Part shown: in pieces, positions 13,921-22,334 of the stretch
How positions within the stretch are numbered: position 1 is the first letter of the stretch
How the letters are laid out: each line of letters begins with the position of its first letter
NCBI GenBank assembly: GCA_900543675.1
Contig: UQRY01000029.1
Location: 1 to 22,384, forward strand
Reading direction: 5' to 3'
DNA length: 22,384 nucleotides
Origin: an uncultured Mycoplasmatota bacterium
Lineage (GTDB): Bacteria > Bacillota_I > Bacilli_A > RF39 > UBA660
The notes under the pieces: generated by a model
Database searches by the model: none
Told to the model about the DNA's origin: nothing
The model's input: only the letters and a program-made list of their open reading frames with translations
Position numbers and translations under genes: made by a program

Positions 13921-15003
13921 GAAAGAAAAAATACTCTTTCTACAATTGAAAAGTATACAAATTTGTTTCATGGCGATTCTTTTAAAGCAAGTCGTGTAGT
14001 TCGTTGTTTAACCGATTTAAGAGAAAGAAGAAGAAAAAGTAAAAGAAAAGAATTATCTGTTGAGGAAATATTAAAGAACTTTGATGTTGATTTTGAAACT
14101 TTGAAATTATATTTAGAGAGAACTAAAGATAAAGAAGTTAAAAATAATAGTAGACAAAAACAAACTCCACTTGTTTATCAGGGAAAAACGTTAAAAGCCT
14201 TTTGTTTAGAGAATGGTTATAATTATGAAGTAATTAGCCGTGCTATTAGGTTGCATGAATTTTGTGAACATGATTCTTTAGAACAGTTAATTAATCGTAG
14301 TTTAATTGATTATCTTCATCATGGACAAAAGAAACCTGCTACTTGGGTATATGAGAAGTATGGACATTTAGTGAAGCATATGTTATTAGAGTTAGGATTA
14401 GATAGTAATCGTATTTTACAAGATATGAGTAAACGGGTAATTACTTTAGAAGAAGCAATTCGTCATCAAGTTTTCTTACAAACTAGACAACACCGCGAAG
14501 ATGATTGGTTAGAAGAGTTATATAATTATTTAATCGAAGAGATTAATGTGGATAAAGATAGTAAACAAACAGTAGATGATATTGTAGAGATGTATAAATT
14601 ATTAGTTACGGAGTATCACTTAACTTCAGAAGAACAACAATTAATCTATACAGTTTTTGTTCGTTATTTGAAAACCATGAAAGAATATCAAATCTTAGAT
14701 GTGGGATTAGAAACAGATGAGAATAAAAAACTAACTAAAATTAAGGATTATGGTTTAGAAGCAGAAGATATAGAAGAAAGTTATTTTGTCCCTTTAAAAT
14801 TTGATCAAGGGGTACTTTTAGGAAAGAAAAGCGAATTATACCAAAGAAGACAATTACTTCGTCAATATATCATCGACTGGGACTATTATTCAGAACAGGA
14901 AAAACAAGAGACAGTTATCGATAACAATTTCACAGTAGATGAGATAAATTATATAAATACTACTAGAGAACAGATAAATAAAATGATTAAAAAATTTAGA
15001 TAA
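13612..15003 (+). CDS. Tandem-repeat protein, C-terminal part (frameshifted gene)
   Basis: The frame truly continues from about 13586, completing repeat 5 (IRIGARINTMKRD) and then repeat 6. Residues from about 105 onward form a separate, mostly helical region of ~350 aa. It has a basic stretch (RERRRKSKRKELSVEEIL) and a segment like a DNA-binding helical motif (GKTLKAFCLENGYNYEVISRAI), followed by an acidic helical C-terminus. I recognise no enzyme motif or membrane segment. The overall picture is a cytosolic scaffold or nucleic-acid-binding protein. ATG 13612 has no ribosome site of its own, which supports one gene broken by an indel rather than two genes. Confidence 0.7.
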   Translation: MKRDPSKLDENVRNYWESKGVLAGKRLMATEEEYREAFELWKMENPDKEYWEIPVRTVVEINGQKINIGERIKDLKRGKIKLDSDTKKYYEERGIFDSKEKLIERKNTLSTIEKYTNLFHGDSFKASRVVRCLTDLRERRRKSKRKELSVEEILKNFDVDFETLKLYLERTKDKEVKNNSRQKQTPLVYQGKTLKAFCLENGYNYEVISRAIRLHEFCEHDSLEQLINRSLIDYLHHGQKKPATWVYEKYGHLVKHMLLELGLDSNRILQDMSKRVITLEEAIRHQVFLQTRQHREDDWLEELYNYLIEEINVDKDSKQTVDDIVEMYKLLVTEYHLTSEEQQLIYTVFVRYLKTMKEYQILDVGLETDENKKLTKIKDYGLEAEDIEESYFVPLKFDQGVLLGKKSELYQRRQLLRQYIIDWDYYSEQEKQETVIDNNFTVDEINYINTTREQINKMIKKFR

Positions 15004-15024
15004 AATAAAAAATAGAAGTATAAT
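14995..15024 (+). promoter_or_regulatory. Probable copA promoter
   Basis: TTTAGA (14995-15000) and TATAAT (15019-15024) are spaced 18 bp apart. AAAGGAGA at 15037-15044 serves ATG 15052. I see no clear CopY or CsoR operator palindrome. Confidence 0.5.
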
Positions 15025-15051
15025 AGAAGAAAATAGAAAGGAGAACTTTAA

Positions 15052-17241
15052 ATGAAAAAGATAGTTTTAAGAATAGATGGTATGACTTGTAGTGCTTGTT
15101 CTTCTGGATTAGAGAAGTATCTGTTAAAACAAAATGGTGTATTATCAGCTTCTGTTAACTTAGTACTTTCTTTGGCGACTATCGAATATGAAAGTTTGGA
15201 AGTAAAAGATTTGGAACGTTTTGTTAAGGAAGCGGGTTTTCAAAGTTTAGGAGAGTTTAAGGGAGTAAGCGATTTTGAAGTTAAGAAGGAAGATAAAAAA
15301 GTTTATATTTTGTTAGCTATTCTTCTATTGGTGATGATGTATCTTGGTATGGGTGAGATGTTAGGCTTTCCCGTCATTCCTTTTCTTTCTTCTCCTCTGA
15401 TTTTATCGACCATTTTACTTTTGATTAGTTTGATTTTTCTTTTCTTTGGAAGAGATGTTTTAAGAAGTGGTTTTTTGAATTTAATTCATAAAATGCCTAA
15501 TATGGATACTCTTGTGTTGTTTAGTGTTTTCTTTAGTATGATTTATAGTATATATGGGTATGTGATGATTCTTTTAGGAGATACTATGTATTTACATCAT
15601 TTGTATTTTGAATCTTCTTCAATGGTGATTTATTTTGTAAAACTAGGGCGCTATATTGAGTCATTTAGTAAAGATAAAACGAGAGGTGCGATTCAAAAAT
15701 TAGTTCAAATTACGCCATCTCGGGCAACTTTAAAAGTAGATAACGGTGAAAAAGAAGTGACTATCGATGAAGTTTCTTCAGGAGATATTTTGATTGCTAA
15801 AGCAGGAGACAAAATCGCAGTTGATGGTGTTGTTGTTAGCGGCAAAACGTATGTTGATGAGAGTTTTATTACGGGAGAGAGTGTGCCTGTATTAAAGGTA
15901 GAAAACAAAAAAGTAATAGCTGGTTCTATTTGTTATGATGGCTATATTGAATATCAAGCAGAGAAAATTGGCCGTGACTCAACGATTTCTGAAATTGTAA
16001 AAATGGTAGTTGAAGCTACCAATACGAAAAGTAAAATTCAAAAATTAGCGGATAAAATCAGTGGCTATTTTGTGCCAATCATTGTTATTTTAGCGGTTTT
16101 CACTTTGGTGATTAATCTTTTACTTGGTTTATCTTTTGAAATTAGTTTTACTCGTTTTGTTACGGTACTAGTTGTTGCTTGTCCTTGTGCATTAGGTTTA
16201 GCTGTACCGTTAGTAGTCGTTGTTAGTAATGGTTTGTGTGCGAAAAAAGGATTGTTTTTGAAAAATGGCGAGGTGCTAGAAAAAGCGAAAACAATCGATA
16301 CGATTGTGTTTGATAAAACGGGTACTTTGACATTAGGAAAACTTAGCATCTTTGATTTTCAACATGATTCTAGTTTAACGAGTCAAAAATTTTTAAATAT
16401 TGTTAGTAATTTAGAAAGCTATTCTACACATCCAATTAGGACTGCATTTACGGTAACTGAAAAGTTAAATGTTCGTGATTTTGAAAGCTTATCAGGGCTT
16501 GGTTTGAGTGGTAGAATTGGTAAGGATGTCTATCATCTAGGCAATCATAAGCTACTTACTTATTTGAAAATAGATAATCATTATGGTTTAGAAGAGGAAA
16601 GATTAACTAAAGTAGGATGTAGTATTATTTATGTTGTTCGCAATAAAAAATTAATTGGTATTATTGGGGTTAAAGATGTCGTGAGAGAAGAAACGAGGCG
16701 GGCGATTTATGAAGCTGGGCACCGAGGAATTGAAGTGGTTATGTTAACGGGAGATCACTTAGAAGTAGCTAGGCAAGTGGCTTCTGAACTTGGAATTAAA
16801 CAGAACAATGTGAAAGCGGATATTATGCCGAAGGAAAAGGCAAACTATATTAAGGGTTTAGTGAGTGAAAATAAAAAGGTCATTATGGTAGGGGACGGAA
16901 TTAATGATGCGCCAGCTTTGATTAATGCCACGATTGGAATTAGTATTAATCAGGCAACAGATATAGCAATGGATTCAGCAGATGTGATTTTAATGAACAA
17001 TAATCTTGCTAATATTTTAGACTTTATCGATATTAGTAAGCGTTCTTATCAATTAATTAGGCAAAATTTATTTTGGGCTTTTTTCTATAATCTTTGTATG
17101 ATTCCAATTGCTATGGGAGTACTTTCTGGTGTTGGTATTACGATGAATCCAATAATAGGCAGTTTAGCAATGACCCTTAGTAGTTTAACGGTAGTTATGA
17201 ATTCTTTGCGCTTAGGAGGTGTAAAACGAAAATGGAAGTAA
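15052..17241 (+). CDS. copA: Copper-exporting P1B-1 ATPase
   Basis: The 729-aa pump moves Cu(I) out of the cytosol. One N-terminal HMA domain has GMTCSAC (C13, C16). Eight membrane helices flank the catalytic domains: TGES (274-277), CPC (377-379), phosphorylated Asp421, HP (460-461), TGD (566-568) and GDGIND (614-619). The copper-specific residues of the last two helices are present: Tyr679-Asn680 in one and Met707-x2-Ser710-Ser711 in the other. It overlaps the CopZ-like gene by 10 bp. No copper-sensing regulator gene lies in the window. Confidence 0.95.
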   Translation: MKKIVLRIDGMTCSACSSGLEKYLLKQNGVLSASVNLVLSLATIEYESLEVKDLERFVKEAGFQSLGEFKGVSDFEVKKEDKKVYILLAILLLVMMYLGMGEMLGFPVIPFLSSPLILSTILLLISLIFLFFGRDVLRSGFLNLIHKMPNMDTLVLFSVFFSMIYSIYGYVMILLGDTMYLHHLYFESSSMVIYFVKLGRYIESFSKDKTRGAIQKLVQITPSRATLKVDNGEKEVTIDEVSSGDILIAKAGDKIAVDGVVVSGKTYVDESFITGESVPVLKVENKKVIAGSICYDGYIEYQAEKIGRDSTISEIVKMVVEATNTKSKIQKLADKISGYFVPIIVILAVFTLVINLLLGLSFEISFTRFVTVLVVACPCALGLAVPLVVVVSNGLCAKKGLFLKNGEVLEKAKTIDTIVFDKTGTLTLGKLSIFDFQHDSSLTSQKFLNIVSNLESYSTHPIRTAFTVTEKLNVRDFESLSGLGLSGRIGKDVYHLGNHKLLTYLKIDNHYGLEEERLTKVGCSIIYVVRNKKLIGIIGVKDVVREETRRAIYEAGHRGIEVVMLTGDHLEVARQVASELGIKQNNVKADIMPKEKANYIKGLVSENKKVIMVGDGINDAPALINATIGISINQATDIAMDSADVILMNNNLANILDFIDISKRSYQLIRQNLFWAFFYNLCMIPIAMGVLSGVGITMNPIIGSLAMTLSSLTVVMNSLRLGGVKRKWK

Positions 17242-17441
17242 AATTTAAGATTGATGGTATGAAATGTGATGGGTGTAAGAGACGAGTGGAAAATTGTTTA
17301 AGTACCATTAAAGGAGTGGAATCTTATCAAGTTTTTTTAGAAACGGGAATGTTGCTAGCCAAAGTAAAAAAAGAAAAACAAGTCGTTGAGATTATGTCTA
17401 AAATTAATGCTTTAGATTTTTCGATTCGGGAAGTGGAGTAA
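17232..17441 (+). CDS. copZ: CopZ-like copper chaperone
   Basis: A single 69-aa HMA domain with GMKCDGC (Cys13, Cys16) starts inside the end of copA and uses AGGAGG (17215-17220) as its ribosome site. It should carry Cu(I) to CopA. The second residue of the loop is Lys rather than the usual Thr or His, a mild departure. An intrinsic terminator follows immediately. Confidence 0.88.
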   Translation: MEVKFKIDGMKCDGCKRRVENCLSTIKGVESYQVFLETGMLLAKVKKEKQVVEIMSKINALDFSIREVE

Positions 17442-17442
17442 A

Positions 17443-17473
17443 TTCCATTTCTTTTTTGATGGAAGAAATTTTT
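17443..17473 (+). terminator. Terminator of the copA-copZ operon
   Basis: TTCCAT (17443-17448) pairs with ATGGAA (17459-17464), followed by GAAATTTTT. An alternative stem, ATTTCTT/AAGAAAT, overlaps it. It lies directly between the copZ stop and the TTTTATATGT junction repeat. Confidence 0.6.
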
Positions 17474-17479
17474 ATATGT
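17470..17479 (+). repeat. 10-bp direct repeat, right copy
   Basis: TTTTATATGT is identical to 9939-9948. It is followed at once by collagen-coding sequence on the minus strand. Confidence 0.45.
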
Positions 17480-17916
17480 AGCTGTTGGTCCAGTTGGTCC
17501 TGTTAAACCTGTAGCACCTGTTGACCCTGTAGGTCCAGTAGGTCCTGTTGGCCCCGTTGGTCCCGTTGCTCCAGGTAGGCCGGCAAATCCCATTGGTCCA
17601 GTAGGTCCGGTAGGTCCAGTAGGTCCAGTCGGCCCTGTTTCACCAGTACATGGTCCCGTTGGTCCAGTAGGTCCTGTTGGCCCTATTAGAAAACAGCCAA
17701 AGGGTAGTCTTGGGAAACGATTTTCACAATCGTCTTTTTTCATTTTTTATCCTCCTTTCTAGTTTAATATATGAAGAATTTTTTTGTTGAATTAGAACTC
17801 TCGCCTAGTTTTAAAAATTTTATTACTTAATTTATAGCTTTTATAATGAAATTTCGAATAGTCAATAAAAAAAATGTCAATAAGGTGTGAAATAGATATT
17901 AGAAATTACTCTTTTG

Positions 17917-17945
17917 TGGTATACTAATTACTGTAAAAAGGAGGT
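17917..17945 (+). promoter_or_regulatory. Extended -10 promoter and ribosome site of pflB
   Basis: TGG-TATACT (TATACT at 17920-17925) is an extended -10 without a good -35. AAAAAGGAGG (17935-17944) precedes ATG 17951. The 207-bp gap between the divergent collagen and pflB genes holds only these signals as far as I can see. Confidence 0.6.
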
Positions 17946-17950
17946 ATAAA

Positions 17951-20182
17951 ATGAAAGAAGAATGGAGAGGTTTTAAAGATGGAAAATGGACGACAGAAAT
18001 CAATGTTCGTGACTTTATCCAACTTAACTATAGACCTTACCAAGATGATGAACAATTTTTAGTGGGTACTACACCTAGAACTAAAACTGTTTGGGATAAA
18101 TGTAGTGACTTATTAAAAGAAGAATTAAAAAAACATGTATTAGATATTGATACTGATCATATGTCAGGAATTAATGCCTATGAAGCGGGATATATCGATA
18201 AAGATAATGAGGTGATCGTTGGGCTTCAAACAGATGCCCCATTAAAGAGAATCGTTAATCCTTATGGTGGGATTAGAATGGTATATCAAGAGCTTGAGGC
18301 ATACGGATATCAACTTAATCCAACGGTGGATAAATATTTTAATGAGTTTAGAAAGACACATAATCAAGGTGTTTTTGATGCTTATACTGATGAAATCAAG
18401 AAAGCAAGACATGTCGGGTTATTGACAGGATTACCTGATGCCTATGGACGTGGTCGTATTATTGGTGATTATCGACGTGTAGCTTTATACGGAATCGATT
18501 TCTTGATGGCAGAAAAGAAAAAGGATTTCGAACAATTACTTGGGCCAATGACGAATGAATTGATTCAGTTAAGAGAAGACGTTTCGATGCAGTATCGTGC
18601 TTTAGACGAAATTAAGAAGATGGCTGCTAAGTATGGTTATGATATTTCTAAACCTGCTCGTAATAGTAAGGAAGCTGTTCAATGGACATATTTTGGCTAT
18701 TTAGCTGCTGTTAAAGAGAATAATGGTGCAGCTATGAGTTTAGGAAGAGTAGATGCCTTCTTAGATATTTATATTACTCGTGATATGGAAGAAGGTACTT
18801 TGGATGAGGTTGGCGCTCAAGAGTTGATTGACCAATTCATTATTAAACTTCGTTTAGTTCGCCATTTAAGAACTCCAGAATATGATGAATTATTCTCAGG
18901 AGATCCAACTTGGGTTACTTGTTCAATTGGTGGTATTACTGAAGATACTCATACTAGTATGGTAACGAAAACAAGTTATCGTATTTTACACACTTTGACA
19001 AATTTAGACCCAGCACCAGAGCCTAATATGACGGTGTTATGGAGCGAGAAGTTACCTGAGTCATTCAAGAAATATTGTGCAAAGATGAGTATCAATACCG
19101 ATGCGATTCAATATGAGAATGATGATGTTATGCGTCCAATTTATGGTGATGATTACGCAATTGCTTGTTGTGTTTCAGCTATGCGCGAAGGAAAAGATAT
19201 GCAGTTCTTTGGTGCTCGTTGTAACTTAGCTAAAGCGTTACTTTATTCAATGAATGGTGGCGTTGATGAAGTTAAAGGTGGCTTAATTGTACCTGGTTTT
19301 GAAAAGATGACAGACGAGGTATTAGATTATAATAAGGTAAAAGAGTCTTATTTCAGAATGCTTGAAAAAGTAGCTGAAATTTATGCGAATGCGATGAATA
19401 TTATTCATTACATGCATGACAAATATGCTTATGAAGCTGGACAGATGGCTTTACATGATACGAATGTCAACCGCTTGATGGCATATGGTGTTGCTGGATT
19501 GTCGGTTGTTGCTGATAGTTTATCTGCAATCAAATATGCTAAAGTAAAACCTATTCGTAATGAAGAGGGGATTGCTGTTGATTTTGAAATCGAAGGAGAT
19601 TTCCCTAAATATGGTAATGATGATGATCGTGTAGATTCTATCGCTGTTGAAGTATTGGAAAAATTCTATGCTGAATTAAAGAAACATCCATGTTATCGTG
19701 ATGCTCATCCAACATTATCTGTTTTAACGATTACTTCAAATGTTGTTTATGGTTCTAAGACTGGATCTACTCCAGATGGTAGAAAAGCAGGAATTCCATT
19801 CGCACCTGGTGCTAATCCTATGCATGGTAGAGATGCTAGTGGAGCAATTGCTAGTTTGAATTCAGTTGCGAAAATTAACTATGGAGATTGTTGCCGTGAT
19901 GGTATCAGTAATACTTTCTCTATCGTACCAACAACTTTAGGTCATACCAAAGAAGAACAAGTAGAAAATTTAGTTAGTTTATTAGATGGTTACTTTATCC
20001 AAGGTGCTCATCACTTAAATGTTAACGTGTTAAATCGTGAGACATTAATTGAAGCAATGGAAGATCCTGATAAATATCCATTACTAACGATCCGTGTATC
20101 TGGATACGCTGTTCGCTTTAATCGTTTAACAAGAAAACAACAAGAAGAAGTAATCGCTAGAACATTCCACGAGAAAATATAA
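17951..20182 (+). CDS. pflB: Formate C-acetyltransferase (pyruvate formate-lyase)
   Basis: This glycyl-radical enzyme cleaves pyruvate plus CoA to acetyl-CoA and formate during anaerobic fermentation in the cytosol. The 743-aa length is normal. The active-site cysteine pair is Cys406-Cys407 (IACCVSAM). The radical site is Gly718 in RVSGYAVRF near the C-terminus. It overlaps pflA at its last base (TAATG), giving a coupled pair. The radical is oxygen-sensitive, so the host is anaerobic or facultative. Confidence 0.97.
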   Translation: MKEEWRGFKDGKWTTEINVRDFIQLNYRPYQDDEQFLVGTTPRTKTVWDKCSDLLKEELKKHVLDIDTDHMSGINAYEAGYIDKDNEVIVGLQTDAPLKRIVNPYGGIRMVYQELEAYGYQLNPTVDKYFNEFRKTHNQGVFDAYTDEIKKARHVGLLTGLPDAYGRGRIIGDYRRVALYGIDFLMAEKKKDFEQLLGPMTNELIQLREDVSMQYRALDEIKKMAAKYGYDISKPARNSKEAVQWTYFGYLAAVKENNGAAMSLGRVDAFLDIYITRDMEEGTLDEVGAQELIDQFIIKLRLVRHLRTPEYDELFSGDPTWVTCSIGGITEDTHTSMVTKTSYRILHTLTNLDPAPEPNMTVLWSEKLPESFKKYCAKMSINTDAIQYENDDVMRPIYGDDYAIACCVSAMREGKDMQFFGARCNLAKALLYSMNGGVDEVKGGLIVPGFEKMTDEVLDYNKVKESYFRMLEKVAEIYANAMNIIHYMHDKYAYEAGQMALHDTNVNRLMAYGVAGLSVVADSLSAIKYAKVKPIRNEEGIAVDFEIEGDFPKYGNDDDRVDSIAVEVLEKFYAELKKHPCYRDAHPTLSVLTITSNVVYGSKTGSTPDGRKAGIPFAPGANPMHGRDASGAIASLNSVAKINYGDCCRDGISNTFSIVPTTLGHTKEEQVENLVSLLDGYFIQGAHHLNVNVLNRETLIEAMEDPDKYPLLTIRVSGYAVRFNRLTRKQQEEVIARTFHEKI

Positions 20183-20904
20183 TGATTAAAGGTAGTGTTG
20201 ATTACTTAGAGACTTTCGGTTTAGTAGATGGTCCAGGAATTAGAACAGTTGTTTTCTTAAGTGGATGTAGATTACGTTGTAAGTATTGCCATAATCCCGA
20301 AATGTGGGTAAAAGGAAAAGAGAATTATACTCCAGAAGAGTTAGCCCGTAAAGTGTTACGAAATAAACCTTATTTTAAAAGAAATAGTGGTGGGGTAACT
20401 TTTTCTGGAGGGGAACCTCTTTTACAAAGTGAATTTGTGATCGAAGTATGTAAGCTTTTAAAAAAAGAAGGCGTTCATATTGCCCTAGATACAGCTGGCG
20501 TTGGAAATGGCGACTATGATGAGATTTTGTCGTATGTTGATTTAGTTTTGTTTGATATCAAACATGTAACTCCAGATGGTTATAAAGATTTGACTGGTCA
20601 CGAAATTGATGACTCCTTTAAATTTATTGAAGCGATGAATAGAAGCGGAGTATCTGTTTGGATTAGGCAAGTGATCGTGCCTGGATTAATGGATAATGAT
20701 GAGTATCTGAAAGGATTAAAAGAAACAATCAAAAAGATAAAGAATGTTCAAAAGATTGAATTTTTACCTTATCATAAACTAGGAGATGAAAAATATCAGA
20801 AGTTAGGTATTTTTAATCCTTATCAAGATAAGGAAGCGATGGACGCGACTTCTTGTCAACAGCTATATGAAAAATTTATGAGGATGGTTCATGAAGAACA
20901 GTAA
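20182..20904 (+). CDS. pflA: Pyruvate formate-lyase activating enzyme
   Basis: This 240-aa radical-SAM enzyme places the glycyl radical on PflB. The [4Fe-4S] ligands are Cys29, Cys33 and Cys36 (CRLRCKYC), and the SAM-contacting SGGEP lies at 75-79. GLVDGPGIRTVVF at the N-terminus is typical of the family. Its start overlaps the pflB stop and its end overlaps the next gene by 14 bp. Confidence 0.96.
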   Translation: MIKGSVDYLETFGLVDGPGIRTVVFLSGCRLRCKYCHNPEMWVKGKENYTPEELARKVLRNKPYFKRNSGGVTFSGGEPLLQSEFVIEVCKLLKKEGVHIALDTAGVGNGDYDEILSYVDLVLFDIKHVTPDGYKDLTGHEIDDSFKFIEAMNRSGVSVWIRQVIVPGLMDNDEYLKGLKETIKKIKNVQKIEFLPYHKLGDEKYQKLGIFNPYQDKEAMDATSCQQLYEKFMRMVHEEQ

Positions 20905-22303
20905 AATTGATAATGTTTATGTTGAATATGGGTGGGATCCTGAGAGTGAAGAAAAATTTTTATCTACTATTTTGGTAGAGAAGAGTAGTGGGAATTTTTG
21001 CCTTTCTGTTCCTAATTACTATTTGAAATTGAGTCCCAAGAAGAAACTAAAATTTCAAGATAAGTTGTCTAAAAATTTAAAACAGTTAGAAGGTCAGGTA
21101 GAAAAAGACAAAATTATTGTTGATACTGAGGAAGGGCGTCGTAAGATAGAACAATATGAGCAAGAGAATCTTCGTTCTACTAATTCTTATGATTTTATTG
21201 TTTTTGCTGAAATGGTATTTCCCTTTATTTATCCTTCTCATGCGGGAGTATTTTCGTATCTTTTATCGGTTAATAGTTTGCTTCAAGGAACAAACCTTAT
21301 TCAGCGAAATATAGATTTACCAAAATGTAAAACGTTTAATCGAATGAAAGTGATTCTTAGCGCTTTTCTTCTTAGTTTAAATGTATCCTTTGGAATAAAA
21401 AACTTTTCGGCTAATATGGATGTTATGGCTGGGCAAGTACATTCTCTTCAACAAGATTTATTACTTGGTAGAGTCGAGAATCCTTTTTCTGATGGAAACG
21501 AGATGATAACTGATAAGGATGCGGCAGTTAATTTGCTCATGGGTGCTTTTGATCTTAATCCTTTTATTGAAGAAGAGGATGTAAAAATAGCTTCTTCTTT
21601 AAAACAATATTTTTTAGATAATCCTTATTTGAATTATGAAAGAATTTATGATCGCTATCTTTCTTTAGATATTGTTGATCTTCCTATGAAGAGTGAAACA
21701 ACGACGATAAAAACTACAGCTCAATATAATCCTACCGAAAATGAGGTTTATAATTATGTTGAAGAGGGAGGGAAATCTTTTGAAGATTATCGCGATCATT
21801 TAGAACATGAATTAGTTCATATGACAGGAAGTTTTGAGTGTTCTTTTTTAAATGAAGGAATGACTACTTTGCTCACCTCTGAATATATGAATGACTTTTC
21901 TTTAGAAGGAATGGCCTATTATGATCATGTGTTAATTACGAAGTGTCTTTGTGAAATGATTGGCTCTGATAAAATGTTAGAAGCATATTCTACCTGTCAG
22001 ATGGATATAGTGAAAACAGAATTATTAAAACTTAATTCTGATGCTAGCTGTTATGAAGAACTTATCGCAGTTATGAATGATTATCATCAAGCTTTAATGA
22101 AAGAAAATGTTGATTATGTTGCTTCGTCTAAGTCAAAGTTTATTCAAGCTCTTCTGCCTTATCTAGAAAATATTCCTGAGGAGAATCTTGCTCGTATTGG
22201 TGAATATTTTCAACTACTAAATACTTTTGATTATGATGCTGTTCCTAGGTTTGCCTATTATAACCATGAGGGTTTGGCTAAGGAAGAGTTAAAATCGAAA
22301 TAA
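20891..22303 (+). CDS. HELVH metallopeptidase-like protein coupled to pflBA
   Basis: The 470-aa product has HELVH (306-310) followed 11 residues later by NEG (321-323, SFLNEGMTTLLTSEY). This is an HExxH...E zinc-peptidase (gluzincin-like) core with an unusually short gap. The N-terminal 250 residues match nothing I know. A hydrophobic stretch around 153-165 (VILSAFLLSLNV) might be one membrane segment or a buried helix, and there is no N-terminal signal peptide. AGGATGG (20880-20886) serves ATG 20891, inside the pflA end, so it is translated with pflA. A role in handling PFL is only a guess from context. Confidence 0.7.
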   Translation: MKNSKIDNVYVEYGWDPESEEKFLSTILVEKSSGNFCLSVPNYYLKLSPKKKLKFQDKLSKNLKQLEGQVEKDKIIVDTEEGRRKIEQYEQENLRSTNSYDFIVFAEMVFPFIYPSHAGVFSYLLSVNSLLQGTNLIQRNIDLPKCKTFNRMKVILSAFLLSLNVSFGIKNFSANMDVMAGQVHSLQQDLLLGRVENPFSDGNEMITDKDAAVNLLMGAFDLNPFIEEEDVKIASSLKQYFLDNPYLNYERIYDRYLSLDIVDLPMKSETTTIKTTAQYNPTENEVYNYVEEGGKSFEDYRDHLEHELVHMTGSFECSFLNEGMTTLLTSEYMNDFSLEGMAYYDHVLITKCLCEMIGSDKMLEAYSTCQMDIVKTELLKLNSDASCYEELIAVMNDYHQALMKENVDYVASSKSKFIQALLPYLENIPEENLARIGEYFQLLNTFDYDAVPRFAYYNHEGLAKEELKSK

Positions 22304-22328
22304 AGATATCGCTTTGTGATATCTTTTT
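22302..22328 (+). terminator. Terminator of the pflBA operon
   Basis: AAAGATATC (22302-22310) pairs perfectly with GATATCTTT (22318-22326) across a 7-nt loop, followed by TTC. The stem begins inside the last gene's stop codon. Confidence 0.8.
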
Positions 22329-22334
22329 CTTATG

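Larger units (their letters stand above)
17327..17743 (-). pseudogene. Collagen-like protein, N-terminal portion, probably truncated
   Basis: It begins at ATG 17743 after an excellent AAAGGAGG site. The leader MKKDDCENRFPRLPFGCFLI resembles the short localisation leaders of BclA-like proteins and is followed by about 20 Gly-x-y triplets, mostly GPT. At about 17480 the collagen pattern stops (GPTGPTATYK). The frame then runs antisense through the copper-operon terminator and into copZ, ending at 17327 with the only TGA stop among the genes here. The ~50-residue tail is thus unlikely to be native, and the expected beta-rich C-terminal domain is missing. A piece with exactly that domain, but without a leader, lies at 9333-9926. 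Confidence 0.75.

Noticed and set aside
15705..16349. Minus-strand frames inside copA
   Set aside because: They are antisense to the conserved catalytic and CPC regions of CopA, Ser/Thr-rich, and lack start signals.
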